A stretch of DNA of 64,000 nucleotides from Gammaproteobacteria bacterium (GTDB lineage Bacteria > Pseudomonadota > Gammaproteobacteria > Tenderiales > Tenderiaceae). The stretch spans positions 1-64,000 of the forward strand of contig JAKFXL010000006.1 in the NCBI GenBank assembly GCA_021731365.1, in the 5' to 3' direction. Below the pieces are notes generated by a model. It was not told where the DNA came from. It saw only the letters and a program-made list of their open reading frames with translations, and made no database searches. The position numbers and the translations under genes were made by a program. Shown in pieces: positions 44,777 through 53,530 of the stretch (positions within the stretch are counted from its first letter, which is position 1; every line of letters begins with the position of its first letter).

Positions 44777-45220
44777 ATGAATAGTGCCACGACGACTGCA
44801 ACAGCAAATACAACTCCAGCATCAGCGCCAAAAAAAGCGGCCAGAAAACCGGCGCAACAGCGGCAAGTAGCAGCTGTGCCAGAGGCCGTGCTTAACACTG
44901 AGCCAAAAACAAGTCGCGGAACAAGCTCTGGAGCACGTCCCGGAATTAGTCAAAACATCAACAGTACGCGGCTGTTGCATGAAGAGGACCTCAAGGCAAT
45001 TAGTAGTCTGGTACTCAGTGCGGTGATGGAAAAAATCATCCCGCTGCTGGAGAAAATTGAGCAAATTAACAAGACCACAGACCTTCCGGTCGTGAAAATG
45101 TCCGCAGAGCAAACTGCCGCCAAACAACTACAACAGCAATTACAAACCATGGCCCAAATGAAGCTTAAAAGTCTGGAAGACCGGGTCACGCATCGGATCC
45201 GGCAAATGCAAGGGAAATAA
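44777..45220 (+). CDS. R-body locus protein, disordered N-terminus and coiled-coil C-terminus
   Basis: 147 residues. Residues 1-65 are Thr/Ala/Pro/Lys-rich and probably disordered (AAAKKAARKPAQ-like composition). Residues 70-147 are a long amphipathic helix with heptad character (EEDLKAISSLVLSAVMEK, then KQLQQQLQTMAQMKLK). This looks like an oligomerising partner. Preceded by ACGAGGAGC. Confidence 0.72.
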   Translation: MNSATTTATANTTPASAPKKAARKPAQQRQVAAVPEAVLNTEPKTSRGTSSGARPGISQNINSTRLLHEEDLKAISSLVLSAVMEKIIPLLEKIEQINKTTDLPVVKMSAEQTAAKQLQQQLQTMAQMKLKSLEDRVTHRIRQMQGK

Positions 45221-45336
45221 ATTTCTATTGGATGGTCGCGGCGACGCGAGTCCATCAAAAACCAAATTCCGGGATGCCGAGTTGGTTCTGCAGCCCTGAA
45301 TACACGCTAGTTCAACATTGATAAAAGGAAAAATCT

Positions 45337-45609
45337 ATGAGCACAGTAAGTCCACAAATTACCGACGCAGTCACTCAGGCCAATGTCAAAGTAGTTGCAG
45401 AATCGCCGGCAATGGCGATGGGGACACTTTACCAGGCCATGTCGCACTCTACCGGCATGATGTTTGAAAACTCGGTAAATGCGCAAAACCAGCAAAACAT
45501 TCTGTCGCAGGCGGCTACGACCCAAGGCGTGATGCAGATTTACAGCGTCGATACTATTTCCGACGCCATTGCAATTGCCCGAATGTTACAAGCGTCGCAA
45601 GGTAACTGA
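45337..45609 (+). CDS. rebB: Second RebB-family R-body protein
   Basis: 90 residues. It shares the family signature with the 42942 protein: PQITDAVTQANVKVVAESPAM followed by AMGTLYQAMSHSTGMMFENSV and a Gln-rich helix. It has a 17-residue longer C-terminus (DTISDAIAIARMLQ). AAAAGGAA precedes the ATG. R-body systems normally encode several Reb paralogues that co-assemble. A terminator follows directly. Confidence 0.87.
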   Translation: MSTVSPQITDAVTQANVKVVAESPAMAMGTLYQAMSHSTGMMFENSVNAQNQQNILSQAATTQGVMQIYSVDTISDAIAIARMLQASQGN

Positions 45610-45631
45610 ACGTCCCGGCAATAGCAACAAT

Positions 45632-45662
45632 AAAAAAGCTGACGTTATGTCAGCTTTTTTTG
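45632..45662 (+). terminator. Rho-independent terminator of the reb operon
   Basis: Stem AGCTGAC/GTCAGCT with loop GTTAT, flanked by an A-run and followed by seven T. It could also work in reverse. Confidence 0.9.
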
Positions 45663-45844
45663 CTTTTTGCGTGAGAGTCGGTACCTTCCAGCTAAATTGC
45701 CTCTTGTTTGAGCTCTTGGCAGGGATAACCGGTCTGCGGCCTTTGCCATAACAGGCATTGGCCCCGCGTGGCGCGGCCCGATTAAAAGCGTGAGATTCGG
45801 GATCACGCTCTAATGCTATTTGTTTATTAAAAGGAAAAACTTAG

Positions 45845-46033
45845 CCCCATAGTGCTTCGATTCCGCCGGAAATATGGAACATCATAGATCATATTCTCGA
45901 GAATGTTGGATTTCAATCAGAAGTCGAACTGATCGAAGCCGATGGACCCAAAATCATTGAAGATGTGGGTAGGCGGCGAGCGAGCGCGGCCAATGCAGCC
46001 GCAGCTTCAAGTATGACGGATATAGTCGATTAA
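45845..46033 (+). pseudogene. Open frame without a start codon, probable gene remnant
   Basis: Codons give IPPEIWNIIDHILENVGF, then VELIEADGPKIIEDVGRR and an Ala-rich end MTDIVD. The composition is protein-like and distinct from random frames, but no ATG, GTG or TTG opens it after the TAG at 45842. It may be the end of a lost gene. The surrounding 45663-46082 stretch otherwise holds two palindromes: a GC-rich one near 45762-45780 and AGCGTGA/TCACGCT at 45787-45809. Confidence 0.4.
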
Positions 46034-46082
46034 CGGTCACTGTTACATAACCCATTGAAGCAATCAAAAGGAGTGATTAGCA

Positions 46083-46451
46083 ATGCCAACGCGTAAATTT
46101 GGTATCGTTCCTCTTGGGCAAGCTGTCCTTGTTGTCTCATTGGTGCTCCTCATACTTTGGTCGGTGGGGGGCTACGATAATACCGCAGCTTGCCCTTCTA
46201 CCTTGACCTGTGAGTTGTATTTACGAGTTGAATCCGCGGACCATGATAATGGTACATCCACACAGTTATTGGGTGAGTCATGGTCAACGCGCAGCAGGCC
46301 TTCCTTTGTCTTCGTATCCACATTACGAAGCGCGCCATCCGGAAAAGAGGGTGCTCTATCTGAGCCAGCCCCCATGGAATCTAATATCCCATCTCGCTCG
46401 ATAAGTGAGCATCATCTTTTTTTTGGTCGAGCCGATATTTCTTCGCCATAA
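46083..46451 (+). CDS. Hypothetical protein with one membrane helix
   Basis: 122 residues. AAAGGAGTG lies about ten bases before the ATG. A hydrophobic helix (about 12-29) is followed by a Ser-rich tail of unclear coding quality after residue 60. Function unknown. Possibly co-transcribed with 46469 and 46701. Confidence 0.4.
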   Translation: MPTRKFGIVPLGQAVLVVSLVLLILWSVGGYDNTAACPSTLTCELYLRVESADHDNGTSTQLLGESWSTRSRPSFVFVSTLRSAPSGKEGALSEPAPMESNIPSRSISEHHLFFGRADISSP

Positions 46452-46468
46452 GCAGTTGGGGGGAGATC

Positions 46469-46600
46469 ATGAGAATCAGAGTTGTGCGCCTTCCGGTGGA
46501 TAGAGCATCAACTCCGGAAGCGCAGGGATGTAAGCGGTTGCAGATTCTGCTGATTCTAATTTTCGTTGTTTACCCTTCGGATGCTATGCCGGGTCGCTAG
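46469..46600 (+). CDS. 43-residue hypothetical membrane protein
   Basis: Begins MRIRVVRLPVDRAST; a hydrophobic stretch lies at about 24-37 (LQILLILIFVVYP). GGGGGGAG lies four bases upstream of the ATG. It is between the previous hypothetical gene and the large gene at 46701. Low certainty. Confidence 0.4.
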   Translation: MRIRVVRLPVDRASTPEAQGCKRLQILLILIFVVYPSDAMPGR

Positions 46601-46700
46601 TGTTGTTGACGTGGTATATCCGCCTCTGGCTCTTATGCGTACCATTTATTGGTTGGCTGACGCCAATCAATCGCTCATCATTCGAAACAGGAGAATAAAA

Positions 46701-48551
46701 ATGTCCACCTCTGTTGTAACGACCACATTCATCATCACCAATAATCAGACTACCTATACACCTGAACAGATTTGGGTCTCGTTTGCCGGAAGATTAACCG
46801 ATACGGGGACGCCACAAACGGCTGGCGAGACGCAACTCACCTCTGCCAGCTGGCAATCGTTTCAATTGAGCAGCCTGTCGGCGGAGGTCGCTCTCCCCTA
46901 TTTCAGCGGTGATTCAATGCAATATACGTTTGCGCTGAACGGTTTTAATGGACGGATCTATATCAACTATGGCCCTGCCGCATTGACCGCAGCGCCTAAT
47001 CCAGGTAGCCCTGGCGTCAGCCCCTACATTGTTTTTGAGACAACAGTGCTGGGGAGCAACGCGAGCAATATGGATCTGTCGTACGTCGATGGGATCTCCG
47101 CTACGGCGGACACGATGATACGTGATGCGACAAGCGGCGCTGCGCTGTTGGCGACCTCGGTCAATCCTGTGGCGACTCCAGTCAACATCATGGCCAATGT
47201 GGCGTCGATGACGCCTGCCGCCGCTGCGATTTCCAGCAACGACACTACGGTGCGAGTGATGTCCGCCGCCGCCGCCCCCGGCGCCTATCACAATTGGGCC
47301 GATTTAATGACCGCCTTGCAGAGCAGCACTGCAACAGCACCGCTCAATATTTGCAGTTACACCAGCCCCAGCGCCAACATTCCCGTCAGCTATGGCGTAG
47401 GGGGCGATCTTTACGGTTATTCTGGGGCGCCCGAGCTGACCACACAACAACTTGCGGGCTTTGACAAAAAACAGGACTACACGATGGGCGCAACCTTCTC
47501 CGCCGACATCAATCCTGACAGTGATGCGACACTGACCGGTTTTGGGATTCCCCAGGGCACGCCGGGCGTTATTATCAGCGGTTCAGCGACAGTGTCGGGG
47601 GCCTTCAACATCTACATTACTCAGGACAATATGAATGCGGGGACAGGGATCTACGGCAACAACCCCTCTTATGTGGTCACACCAAGCAATAGCCAAACAC
47701 AAGGCGCAGCCTATCTGACAAATGGCGTGACGAATGATCTTAGCGGCAGGATTGTCGGTGATCTGATGGCGGGCATGGTGTTTGGTTGGGCGGCGAGTTC
47801 AGTCAATATCGTTGTAAACGCCACGAGCACTGGTACAAATTTATATGGGGTCACCTTTAGCGCCGAGACCATCTCAGGGATCAGCACTGGCGAACTCTTT
47901 TTCCTGCTCTCTTTGGCGGCGGCGCAAGGGATGCTGCCGGGCTGGATAGGCAAGGCGCTCGATAGCAACAGCAACCACTACGATCAGTATCTCTATGCAA
48001 TATCTTCATACACCTACGCCTATTCGAGCGGCTTTACTGATCGACTCCAAGGGTATGGCAATCCCGACACATACTGGTACACCACCAATCCCCCCGTGAT
48101 TCCTGGCCAACCTACCCAGAACTATCCCTTTGTAGGGTTTGTAAATCTCTTTTTAGGGGCTCTGACTCAGGTTTTTACAGTGAGTGCGACTCAACCGTGG
48201 CAGAACACGGGAATTCAAGCGGCCGCCAACAGCAAGATCACCATCGCTTATCAATCAGGCAACTGGACAGCGGATCCGGAGACCAATAACGGCTCTTTAT
48301 ATGACGCCAATGGCTGTCCCAATTTGCCAGTGACGCAATCGGGCTACCCCTTGATCGGTGCGAATATGGGGGCGCTAGTTGCACGAATTGGGAACAATCC
48401 TGTGTTCCTAGTGGGAGATGGCCCTGTCTCTATCCCGGCGGGCCAGAGCGGTCCTCTGCAACTGTGCATCAATGATGATTTGAATGGGTTATACGGCGCC
48501 GGATTAACCGATAACTGCGGCAGTGTGACAGTGAATGTTACGGTCGCCTGA
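46701..48551 (+). CDS. Large GH64/thaumatin-like protein
   Basis: 616 residues from the ATG at 46701, after CAGGAGAA; the longer frame upstream is unlikely. No classical signal peptide. The first 260 residues recall the GH64/thaumatin-like beta-sandwich: FALNGFNGRIYINYGPAAL (about 73-91), then YIVFETTVLG and NMDLSYVDGIS, as in families that bind or cleave beta-1,3-glucans. The C-terminal part is Gly/Ser/Asn-rich, with MAGMVFGWAASSVNIVV. Whether catalytic acidic residues are present is uncertain. It follows the reb locus and may be part of the same island. Confidence 0.6.
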   Translation: MSTSVVTTTFIITNNQTTYTPEQIWVSFAGRLTDTGTPQTAGETQLTSASWQSFQLSSLSAEVALPYFSGDSMQYTFALNGFNGRIYINYGPAALTAAPNPGSPGVSPYIVFETTVLGSNASNMDLSYVDGISATADTMIRDATSGAALLATSVNPVATPVNIMANVASMTPAAAAISSNDTTVRVMSAAAAPGAYHNWADLMTALQSSTATAPLNICSYTSPSANIPVSYGVGGDLYGYSGAPELTTQQLAGFDKKQDYTMGATFSADINPDSDATLTGFGIPQGTPGVIISGSATVSGAFNIYITQDNMNAGTGIYGNNPSYVVTPSNSQTQGAAYLTNGVTNDLSGRIVGDLMAGMVFGWAASSVNIVVNATSTGTNLYGVTFSAETISGISTGELFFLLSLAAAQGMLPGWIGKALDSNSNHYDQYLYAISSYTYAYSSGFTDRLQGYGNPDTYWYTTNPPVIPGQPTQNYPFVGFVNLFLGALTQVFTVSATQPWQNTGIQAAANSKITIAYQSGNWTADPETNNGSLYDANGCPNLPVTQSGYPLIGANMGALVARIGNNPVFLVGDGPVSIPAGQSGPLQLCINDDLNGLYGAGLTDNCGSVTVNVTVA

Positions 48552-48963
48552 TGATCGTGTTGATGCGCTGGCGCTGATAGAAAAGTGGAATCGTATTTCC
48601 AGGCGCAGTTTTTTGCGCTTGGAAACTGCGCTCCAACCCCGACAGTGGCTTTGTATGCAGAGTCCGGAAAACATCAATGTTCAACTTATTCAACCGATAG
48701 TGCAGCTGCCTGCTGCTCATCCCCAGCACCCGTGCGGCGAGGGTTTTGTTGCCGCCAGCATCGTATAGCGCGCGGACAACCTGGCCGTGATCGCCATCAC
48801 GCACTCTTCTGCGCATGGCCGCCTCTATGCCCACGCAGATGCGTGATAAACACGATAGCGCACCAGACACCCCAATCCGCTCGACGGGCAGGGAATTAAT
48901 GATGCGACTACTACAGATAATGGTTTTGATCAGGTCATCAGCTACTATTGGGCTGTTCCGCAC
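48538..48963 (-). pseudogene. Remnant of a sigma-54 activator-like regulator (Fis-type HTH)
   Basis: The frame contains RALYDAGGNKTLAARVLGMSSRQLHYRLNKLNI (given in parts: RALYDAGGNKTLAARVLGM and SRQLHYRLNKL), the C-terminal Fis-type DNA-binding helix-turn-helix of NifA/NtrC-type activators. No AAA+ domain precedes it; upstream residues look scrambled. It is most likely the tail of a lost regulator, although a short Fis-like protein cannot be excluded. Its end overlaps the preceding convergent gene by 14 bp. Confidence 0.65.
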
Positions 48964-49075
48964 TTAATATGGGATACCAATTCAAGGTCTGGAGGGCGTC
49001 CTGCTTATAACTGTGGCAATGTGGCTCGAAACGAGCTTAAGTCGGGCTGCGCTAATCGGACTTGCGGGTTACAAA

Positions 49076-49813
49076 CTACGAGCCGTCCAGTTCGAAAGAG
49101 GGTGCATTTTTGAATTTTACAGCGAGTGGTGACCAAGTTGCATTGATTAGAAGTGCCAGTGCTCGGTGCCATTCCTGTAACTCTGGGAGTTCAAAAACTC
49201 GTACTTGTCGGATTTCCCATCCAGTTGATTTAGTCTTTTGAAGGTAATAATCGTCGACCTCCCAGCGGTTATGAAGGCCCAGGTTTCGTACTAATGACAT
49301 TTCACGTACAGAGGCTTTCACCACTTCAGGTATATTAAATACGATGGTTGCGCTTTCCTCCAGAATCGATAGTTGTTTCAGGATGTCTTTGAAACCGATT
49401 TTAGTGAGTTCCGCATGTTTCGCCAACGATTCTGTGGCAGTTGCTTTTATGCTGGCCTCAACAAATGCGCCGAGGTTGCGTATGTACCAGTCCCAGTGGC
49501 TTCGAAGTGCGATAAGAACATTCTGGGTCACCATTTTTTCGATAAGGCTTTGATACTTTATCAAGTATTTCCATCCTTCTTCCCACAGATCTTTTTTAAG
49601 TCCAGCTTGCATCAAAGATTCCTCGATCTCTTCCAGTGCATTGGGTTGTCGAATTCGCTGACCGGCAGCTTCGTCAGCTAGCATGGCGTGAAACAGTGTC
49701 GCTTGCATTAGTTCGTGGGTTTGATAGGCAATCTTCAACGGAAATGTGTGAGCTTTCACATTGTCAGTCATATTGGTTACTGATGGTAAAGCTACGCGCA
49801 TATTTAGTCTCAT
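49076..49813 (-). CDS. Hypothetical protein downstream of mfd
   Basis: 245 residues from the ATG at 49813; ATGs at 49801 and 49771 are alternatives. Helical and soluble, with EEIEESLMQAGLKKDLWEEG and LVRNLGLHNRWEVDDYYL, the latter like the end of RiboL-PSP/HEPN-type or Abi-like helical proteins (Arg-Asn-x-x-His). The Arg-Asn-Leu-Gly-Leu-His-Asn-Arg motif fits a HEPN-like RNxxxH pattern with variation. Starts 13 bp after the mfd stop. Confidence 0.65.
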   Translation of the reverse strand: MRLNMRVALPSVTNMTDNVKAHTFPLKIAYQTHELMQATLFHAMLADEAAGQRIRQPNALEEIEESLMQAGLKKDLWEEGWKYLIKYQSLIEKMVTQNVLIALRSHWDWYIRNLGAFVEASIKATATESLAKHAELTKIGFKDILKQLSILEESATIVFNIPEVVKASVREMSLVRNLGLHNRWEVDDYYLQKTKSTGWEIRQVRVFELPELQEWHRALALLINATWSPLAVKFKNAPSFELDGS

Positions 49814-49826
49814 AGGGTGCGTTGTT

Positions 49827-52800
49827 TCACGCCAGTAATCCCAATATCTTCTCCATCGCTGCAATTCGCTCTTCCGTCTCCACCATCGGCATAATGATGC
49901 GCAGTTTGTCCTGGCCGTCGAGCTTGTAGGTTTTGTTCTGTTTTTGGATGAGGTCGATGATCTTGATGGGGTCGATGTTGGTTTGTGCTGCAAATATCAG
50001 ACGGCCACCTTGTGGTCCGGCTTCGATTTTTTTGATGCCGAGCGGTTGGGCCTTGAGTTTTAGCTCGGTGACACGCACTAGGTTTTTCAAAGCGTCTGGC
50101 AGCAGGCCGAAGCGGTCGATCATCTCTACTTGCAGTTCGCGCAGTTCGTCGTCGTTGGCGGCGTTGGCGATGCGTTTGTACATCACTAATCTTGTGTGGA
50201 CGTCGGGCAGGTAGTCGGCGGGGATGAGGGCGGGGATCTTGAGATCAATCTCGGCGTGTTGCTCCAGCGGCTGGTCGAGGTTGGGCACCTTGCCGGCCTT
50301 GAGTGCCTTGACGGCGCGCTCCAGCAGTTCGCTGTACATGGTGAAGCCGACCTCTTGAATCTGGCCGCTCTGTTCGTCGCCGAGCAGTTCGCCGGCGCCG
50401 CGAATTTCTAAATCGTGTGTGGCCAGTGTGAAACCTGCGCCTAAACCTTCGAGTGATTCGATCGCCTCCATACGTTTGACGGCATCGGTGGTCATGCTGC
50501 GCTGGGGCGGAACAACGAGGTAGGCGTAGGCCTGATGGTATGAACGGCCGACACGGCCGCGCAGCTGGTAGAGCTGGGCGAGGCCGAGTTTGTCGGCGCG
50601 GTTCATGATGATGGTATTGGCGGTGGGCACGTCGATGCCGGTTTCAATGATCGTGGTGCAGACAAGGATGTTGTGGCGCTGGTGGTAGAAGTCGAGCATC
50701 ACCTGTTCCAGGTCGCGTTCACGCATCTGACCGTGGGCGACAACAATACGTGCCTCGGGGATCAGCTCGCGCAGTTCGTTGGCCTTTTTCTCGATGCTAT
50801 CCACTTCGTTGTGCAGGAAGTAGACCTGACCACCACGTTTGATCTCACGCAGACACGCCTCGCGCACCAGGTTTGTATCCCACTGACGGACAAACGTCTT
50901 GATGGCGAGGCGTTTCGACGGTGGGGTGGCGATGATGGAGAGGTCGCGCATCTCGGAGAGTGCCATGTTCAATGTGCGTGGGATTGGCGTGGCGGTGAGG
51001 GTGAGGATGTCGACCTCGGCGCGTAACGATTTGAGTCGTTCCTTTTGGCGCACCCCAAAGCGGTGCTCTTCGTCGAGGATGACCAGGCCGAGTTCGGTGA
51101 ACTTGACGTTGCTTTGTAGCAGTTTGTGGGTGCCGATGATGATGTCGACCTTGCCTTCGGCGAGTGCGGCGAGCACTTCGTTCTGTTCCTTCTGCGAACG
51201 AAAGCGTGACAGTACTTCGATGCGTACTGGCCAGTCGGCAAAACGGTCGCGGAAGTTTTGGTAGTGCTGTTGTGCCAACAGTGTGGTGGGGACTAATACA
51301 GCCACCTGTTTGCCACCGTGTACGGCGAGGAAGGTGGCGCGCATCGCGACTTCTGTCTTGCCAAAACCAACATCGCCGCATATCAGGCGGTCCATCGGTT
51401 TGTCGCTGACCATATCTTTGATGACGTTGTGGATCGCCTCTTCCTGATCGGGGGTCTCTTCGAAGGGGAAGGCGGCGGCAAAGGTGCGGTAGTGTTCGTC
51501 CGGTTCGGCGTAGGCGTGGCCACGGCGGGCGGCGCGGCGGGCGTAGATATCTAACAGTTCGGCGGCGACGTCATGGGCCCGTTCGGCGGCTTTGCGTTTG
51601 GCCTTCTGCCAGTGGTCGCTGCCGAGTTTGTGCAGTGGTGCACTCTCGGGTGAGGTGCCGGTAAAGCGGCTGATCATGTGCAGTGATGAGACCGGTACGT
51701 AGAGTTTGTCACCACCGGCGTACTCAAGTGTCAGGTATTCGGTGGTCATGCCGTTGATGTCGAGGTTTTGCAGCCCGAGGTAGCGACCAACGCCATGCTC
51801 TTCGTGGACGACCGGGCTGCCGGGCATCAGCTCGGTGAGGCTGCGGACGATGGCGTCATCATCCCGTTTGGTGACCTTGCGACGGCGGCGCTGCATGACG
51901 GTGTCGCCAAAGAGCTGTGGTTCACAGATGACGGCGATGGCCGGGAGTTGGGTTGATCCTGGCAGGAGCAGCCCTTTTTCCAGCGGTGCGACGGTGATGC
52001 CGATGCGGGCGGCGTCGTCATCCAGAAAGCTGAGCCAGTCGGGGTAGGTGCGAGGGTGGATGTCGTCGCGTTTGAGTATTTCGAGCAGGGCTTCACGCCG
52101 TCCACTGGTTTCGGCGGCAAAGAGGATGCGCCCTTTAAAGCTGTTGATGAAGTCACGCAGCGGTGCCAGGGGTTGTGGGATGCGGGCGTTGATGTTGAGT
52201 GCCGGGGCGACCTGGGTGGCGAAGTTGTAGACGCCGGGGGCCTCTTCCACTTCGAAGTGGTGGCAATTGATGCGTGGGAACGTGCCGATGCGGCTGAGTA
52301 GTTCACCGCTCTCGATAAAGACCCGTGTGGGTGCCAGGATGGGGCGGTCTTTGTTGTAGCGGCGTTGTTCAAAGCGCTCTTCGGACTCCTTCCAGAAGGC
52401 GCTGGCGGCCTCTTCGATCCCCTCTTCCAAAACCACTACGGTATTGTTGGGCAGGTAGTCGAAGAGGGTGGTGGTCTGTTCAAAAAAGAGTGGCAGGTAG
52501 TATTCGATGCCGGGGGCGGCGATGCCTTCGGTCACATCCTTATATATAGTGGAGCGGGCTGGATCGCCTTCGAACTCGGCACGATAGGCCTGGCGGAACT
52601 GGGTGATCGCCTCTTTGGTGAGGGGGAACTCACGGGCGGGCAGCAGCCGTACCGTGGTGACACTCTCTATAGAAAGCTGGGTCTCGGGATCGAAGCTGCG
52701 GATGGTGTCGATCTCATCGTCAAAGAGGTCGATGCGGTAGGGGATCTTGCTGCCCATGGGGAATAGATCTACCAGCGCACCACGCACGGTGTACTCGCCA

Positions 52801-53324
52801 TGTTCCATCACCTGTGAGACGCAGCGGTAGCCGTTGCGCTCCAGCCGCATCCGCAGTGCCTCGATGTTGAGCTTGTCGCCGATGTCGAGCATCAGACTGT
52901 GGGCTTCGATATACTCGCGCGGTGCCAGCCGGTGCATGGCGGTGGCGGCGGGGATGATCAGCACCCCTTTTTTGATCTGTGGCAGACGGTAGAGCGCCTC
53001 GAGCCGCTGCGAGACGATATCCTGATGGGGCGAAAAGATGTCGTAGGGCAGTGTCTCCCAGTCAGGAAAGGCGATGACGGGCCGCTCCTCCTCGTTGGCG
53101 AGGTAGAAGCGCAGCTCATACTCCAGCCGTGTTGCCATCAGTGAGTCGGCGGTGATTACCACCAGCAGCCCATCGTGTTGTCGCGCCCCCTGGCCCAGTA
53201 CCATGCCAAAGCTGCTACCGTGGAGCCGTGCCCAGGTAGTGTGTGGGTGATCTGCACCGGGCAGCGGGGGGTTGAAGGGGTCGTGATGGGTAACGGTAAG
53301 TGGCTGTGTGGCTGGCTGAGTCAT
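49827..53324 (-). CDS. mfd: Transcription-repair coupling factor Mfd
   Basis: 1165 residues from the ATG at 53324 (a start at 53360 would add 12). The UvrB-like N-terminal module, RNA-polymerase interaction region (HEEHGVGRYLGL, about 515) and SF2 translocase are in usual order. The Walker A is GDVGFGKTEVA, and the DEEH box is VILDEEHRFGVRQKER. C-terminal TRG and D7 domains complete it. It removes stalled RNA polymerase and recruits UvrA to the lesion. Divergent from the RND gene. Confidence 0.97.
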   Translation of the reverse strand: MTQPATQPLTVTHHDPFNPPLPGADHPHTTWARLHGSSFGMVLGQGARQHDGLLVVITADSLMATRLEYELRFYLANEEERPVIAFPDWETLPYDIFSPHQDIVSQRLEALYRLPQIKKGVLIIPAATAMHRLAPREYIEAHSLMLDIGDKLNIEALRMRLERNGYRCVSQVMEHGEYTVRGALVDLFPMGSKIPYRIDLFDDEIDTIRSFDPETQLSIESVTTVRLLPAREFPLTKEAITQFRQAYRAEFEGDPARSTIYKDVTEGIAAPGIEYYLPLFFEQTTTLFDYLPNNTVVVLEEGIEEAASAFWKESEERFEQRRYNKDRPILAPTRVFIESGELLSRIGTFPRINCHHFEVEEAPGVYNFATQVAPALNINARIPQPLAPLRDFINSFKGRILFAAETSGRREALLEILKRDDIHPRTYPDWLSFLDDDAARIGITVAPLEKGLLLPGSTQLPAIAVICEPQLFGDTVMQRRRRKVTKRDDDAIVRSLTELMPGSPVVHEEHGVGRYLGLQNLDINGMTTEYLTLEYAGGDKLYVPVSSLHMISRFTGTSPESAPLHKLGSDHWQKAKRKAAERAHDVAAELLDIYARRAARRGHAYAEPDEHYRTFAAAFPFEETPDQEEAIHNVIKDMVSDKPMDRLICGDVGFGKTEVAMRATFLAVHGGKQVAVLVPTTLLAQQHYQNFRDRFADWPVRIEVLSRFRSQKEQNEVLAALAEGKVDIIIGTHKLLQSNVKFTELGLVILDEEHRFGVRQKERLKSLRAEVDILTLTATPIPRTLNMALSEMRDLSIIATPPSKRLAIKTFVRQWDTNLVREACLREIKRGGQVYFLHNEVDSIEKKANELRELIPEARIVVAHGQMRERDLEQVMLDFYHQRHNILVCTTIIETGIDVPTANTIIMNRADKLGLAQLYQLRGRVGRSYHQAYAYLVVPPQRSMTTDAVKRMEAIESLEGLGAGFTLATHDLEIRGAGELLGDEQSGQIQEVGFTMYSELLERAVKALKAGKVPNLDQPLEQHAEIDLKIPALIPADYLPDVHTRLVMYKRIANAANDDELRELQVEMIDRFGLLPDALKNLVRVTELKLKAQPLGIKKIEAGPQGGRLIFAAQTNIDPIKIIDLIQKQNKTYKLDGQDKLRIIMPMVETEERIAAMEKILGLLA

Positions 53325-53530
53325 AAGTTGGTTTATGATGAGTCTATAACGGGCGGTCATTCTGGCATATTTTGCCGCGTTGGTGGAGGTTGCTGCGACT
53401 GTTTTCAGGATTGAGTGCGCCCTGTTTAAGGGGACTCCTGCTTTAGGTTGTGCTGTTAAAACCGATAGTTAAAGCCAGCTGCACAGTGAGTTGCTGCGGG
53501 CGTAATAACATTAGAAGGGATTGTGTGTTT

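Noticed and set aside
45221-45336. Hairpin-like sequence between the last two reb genes
   Set aside because: The GCG-rich partial palindrome near 45232-45257 has mismatches and no T-run, so neither a terminator nor an RNA element is claimed.
50845-51381. 178-codon frame inside mfd
   Set aside because: Shadow in the same strand of the Mfd translocase domain; the Mfd frame carries the helicase motifs.
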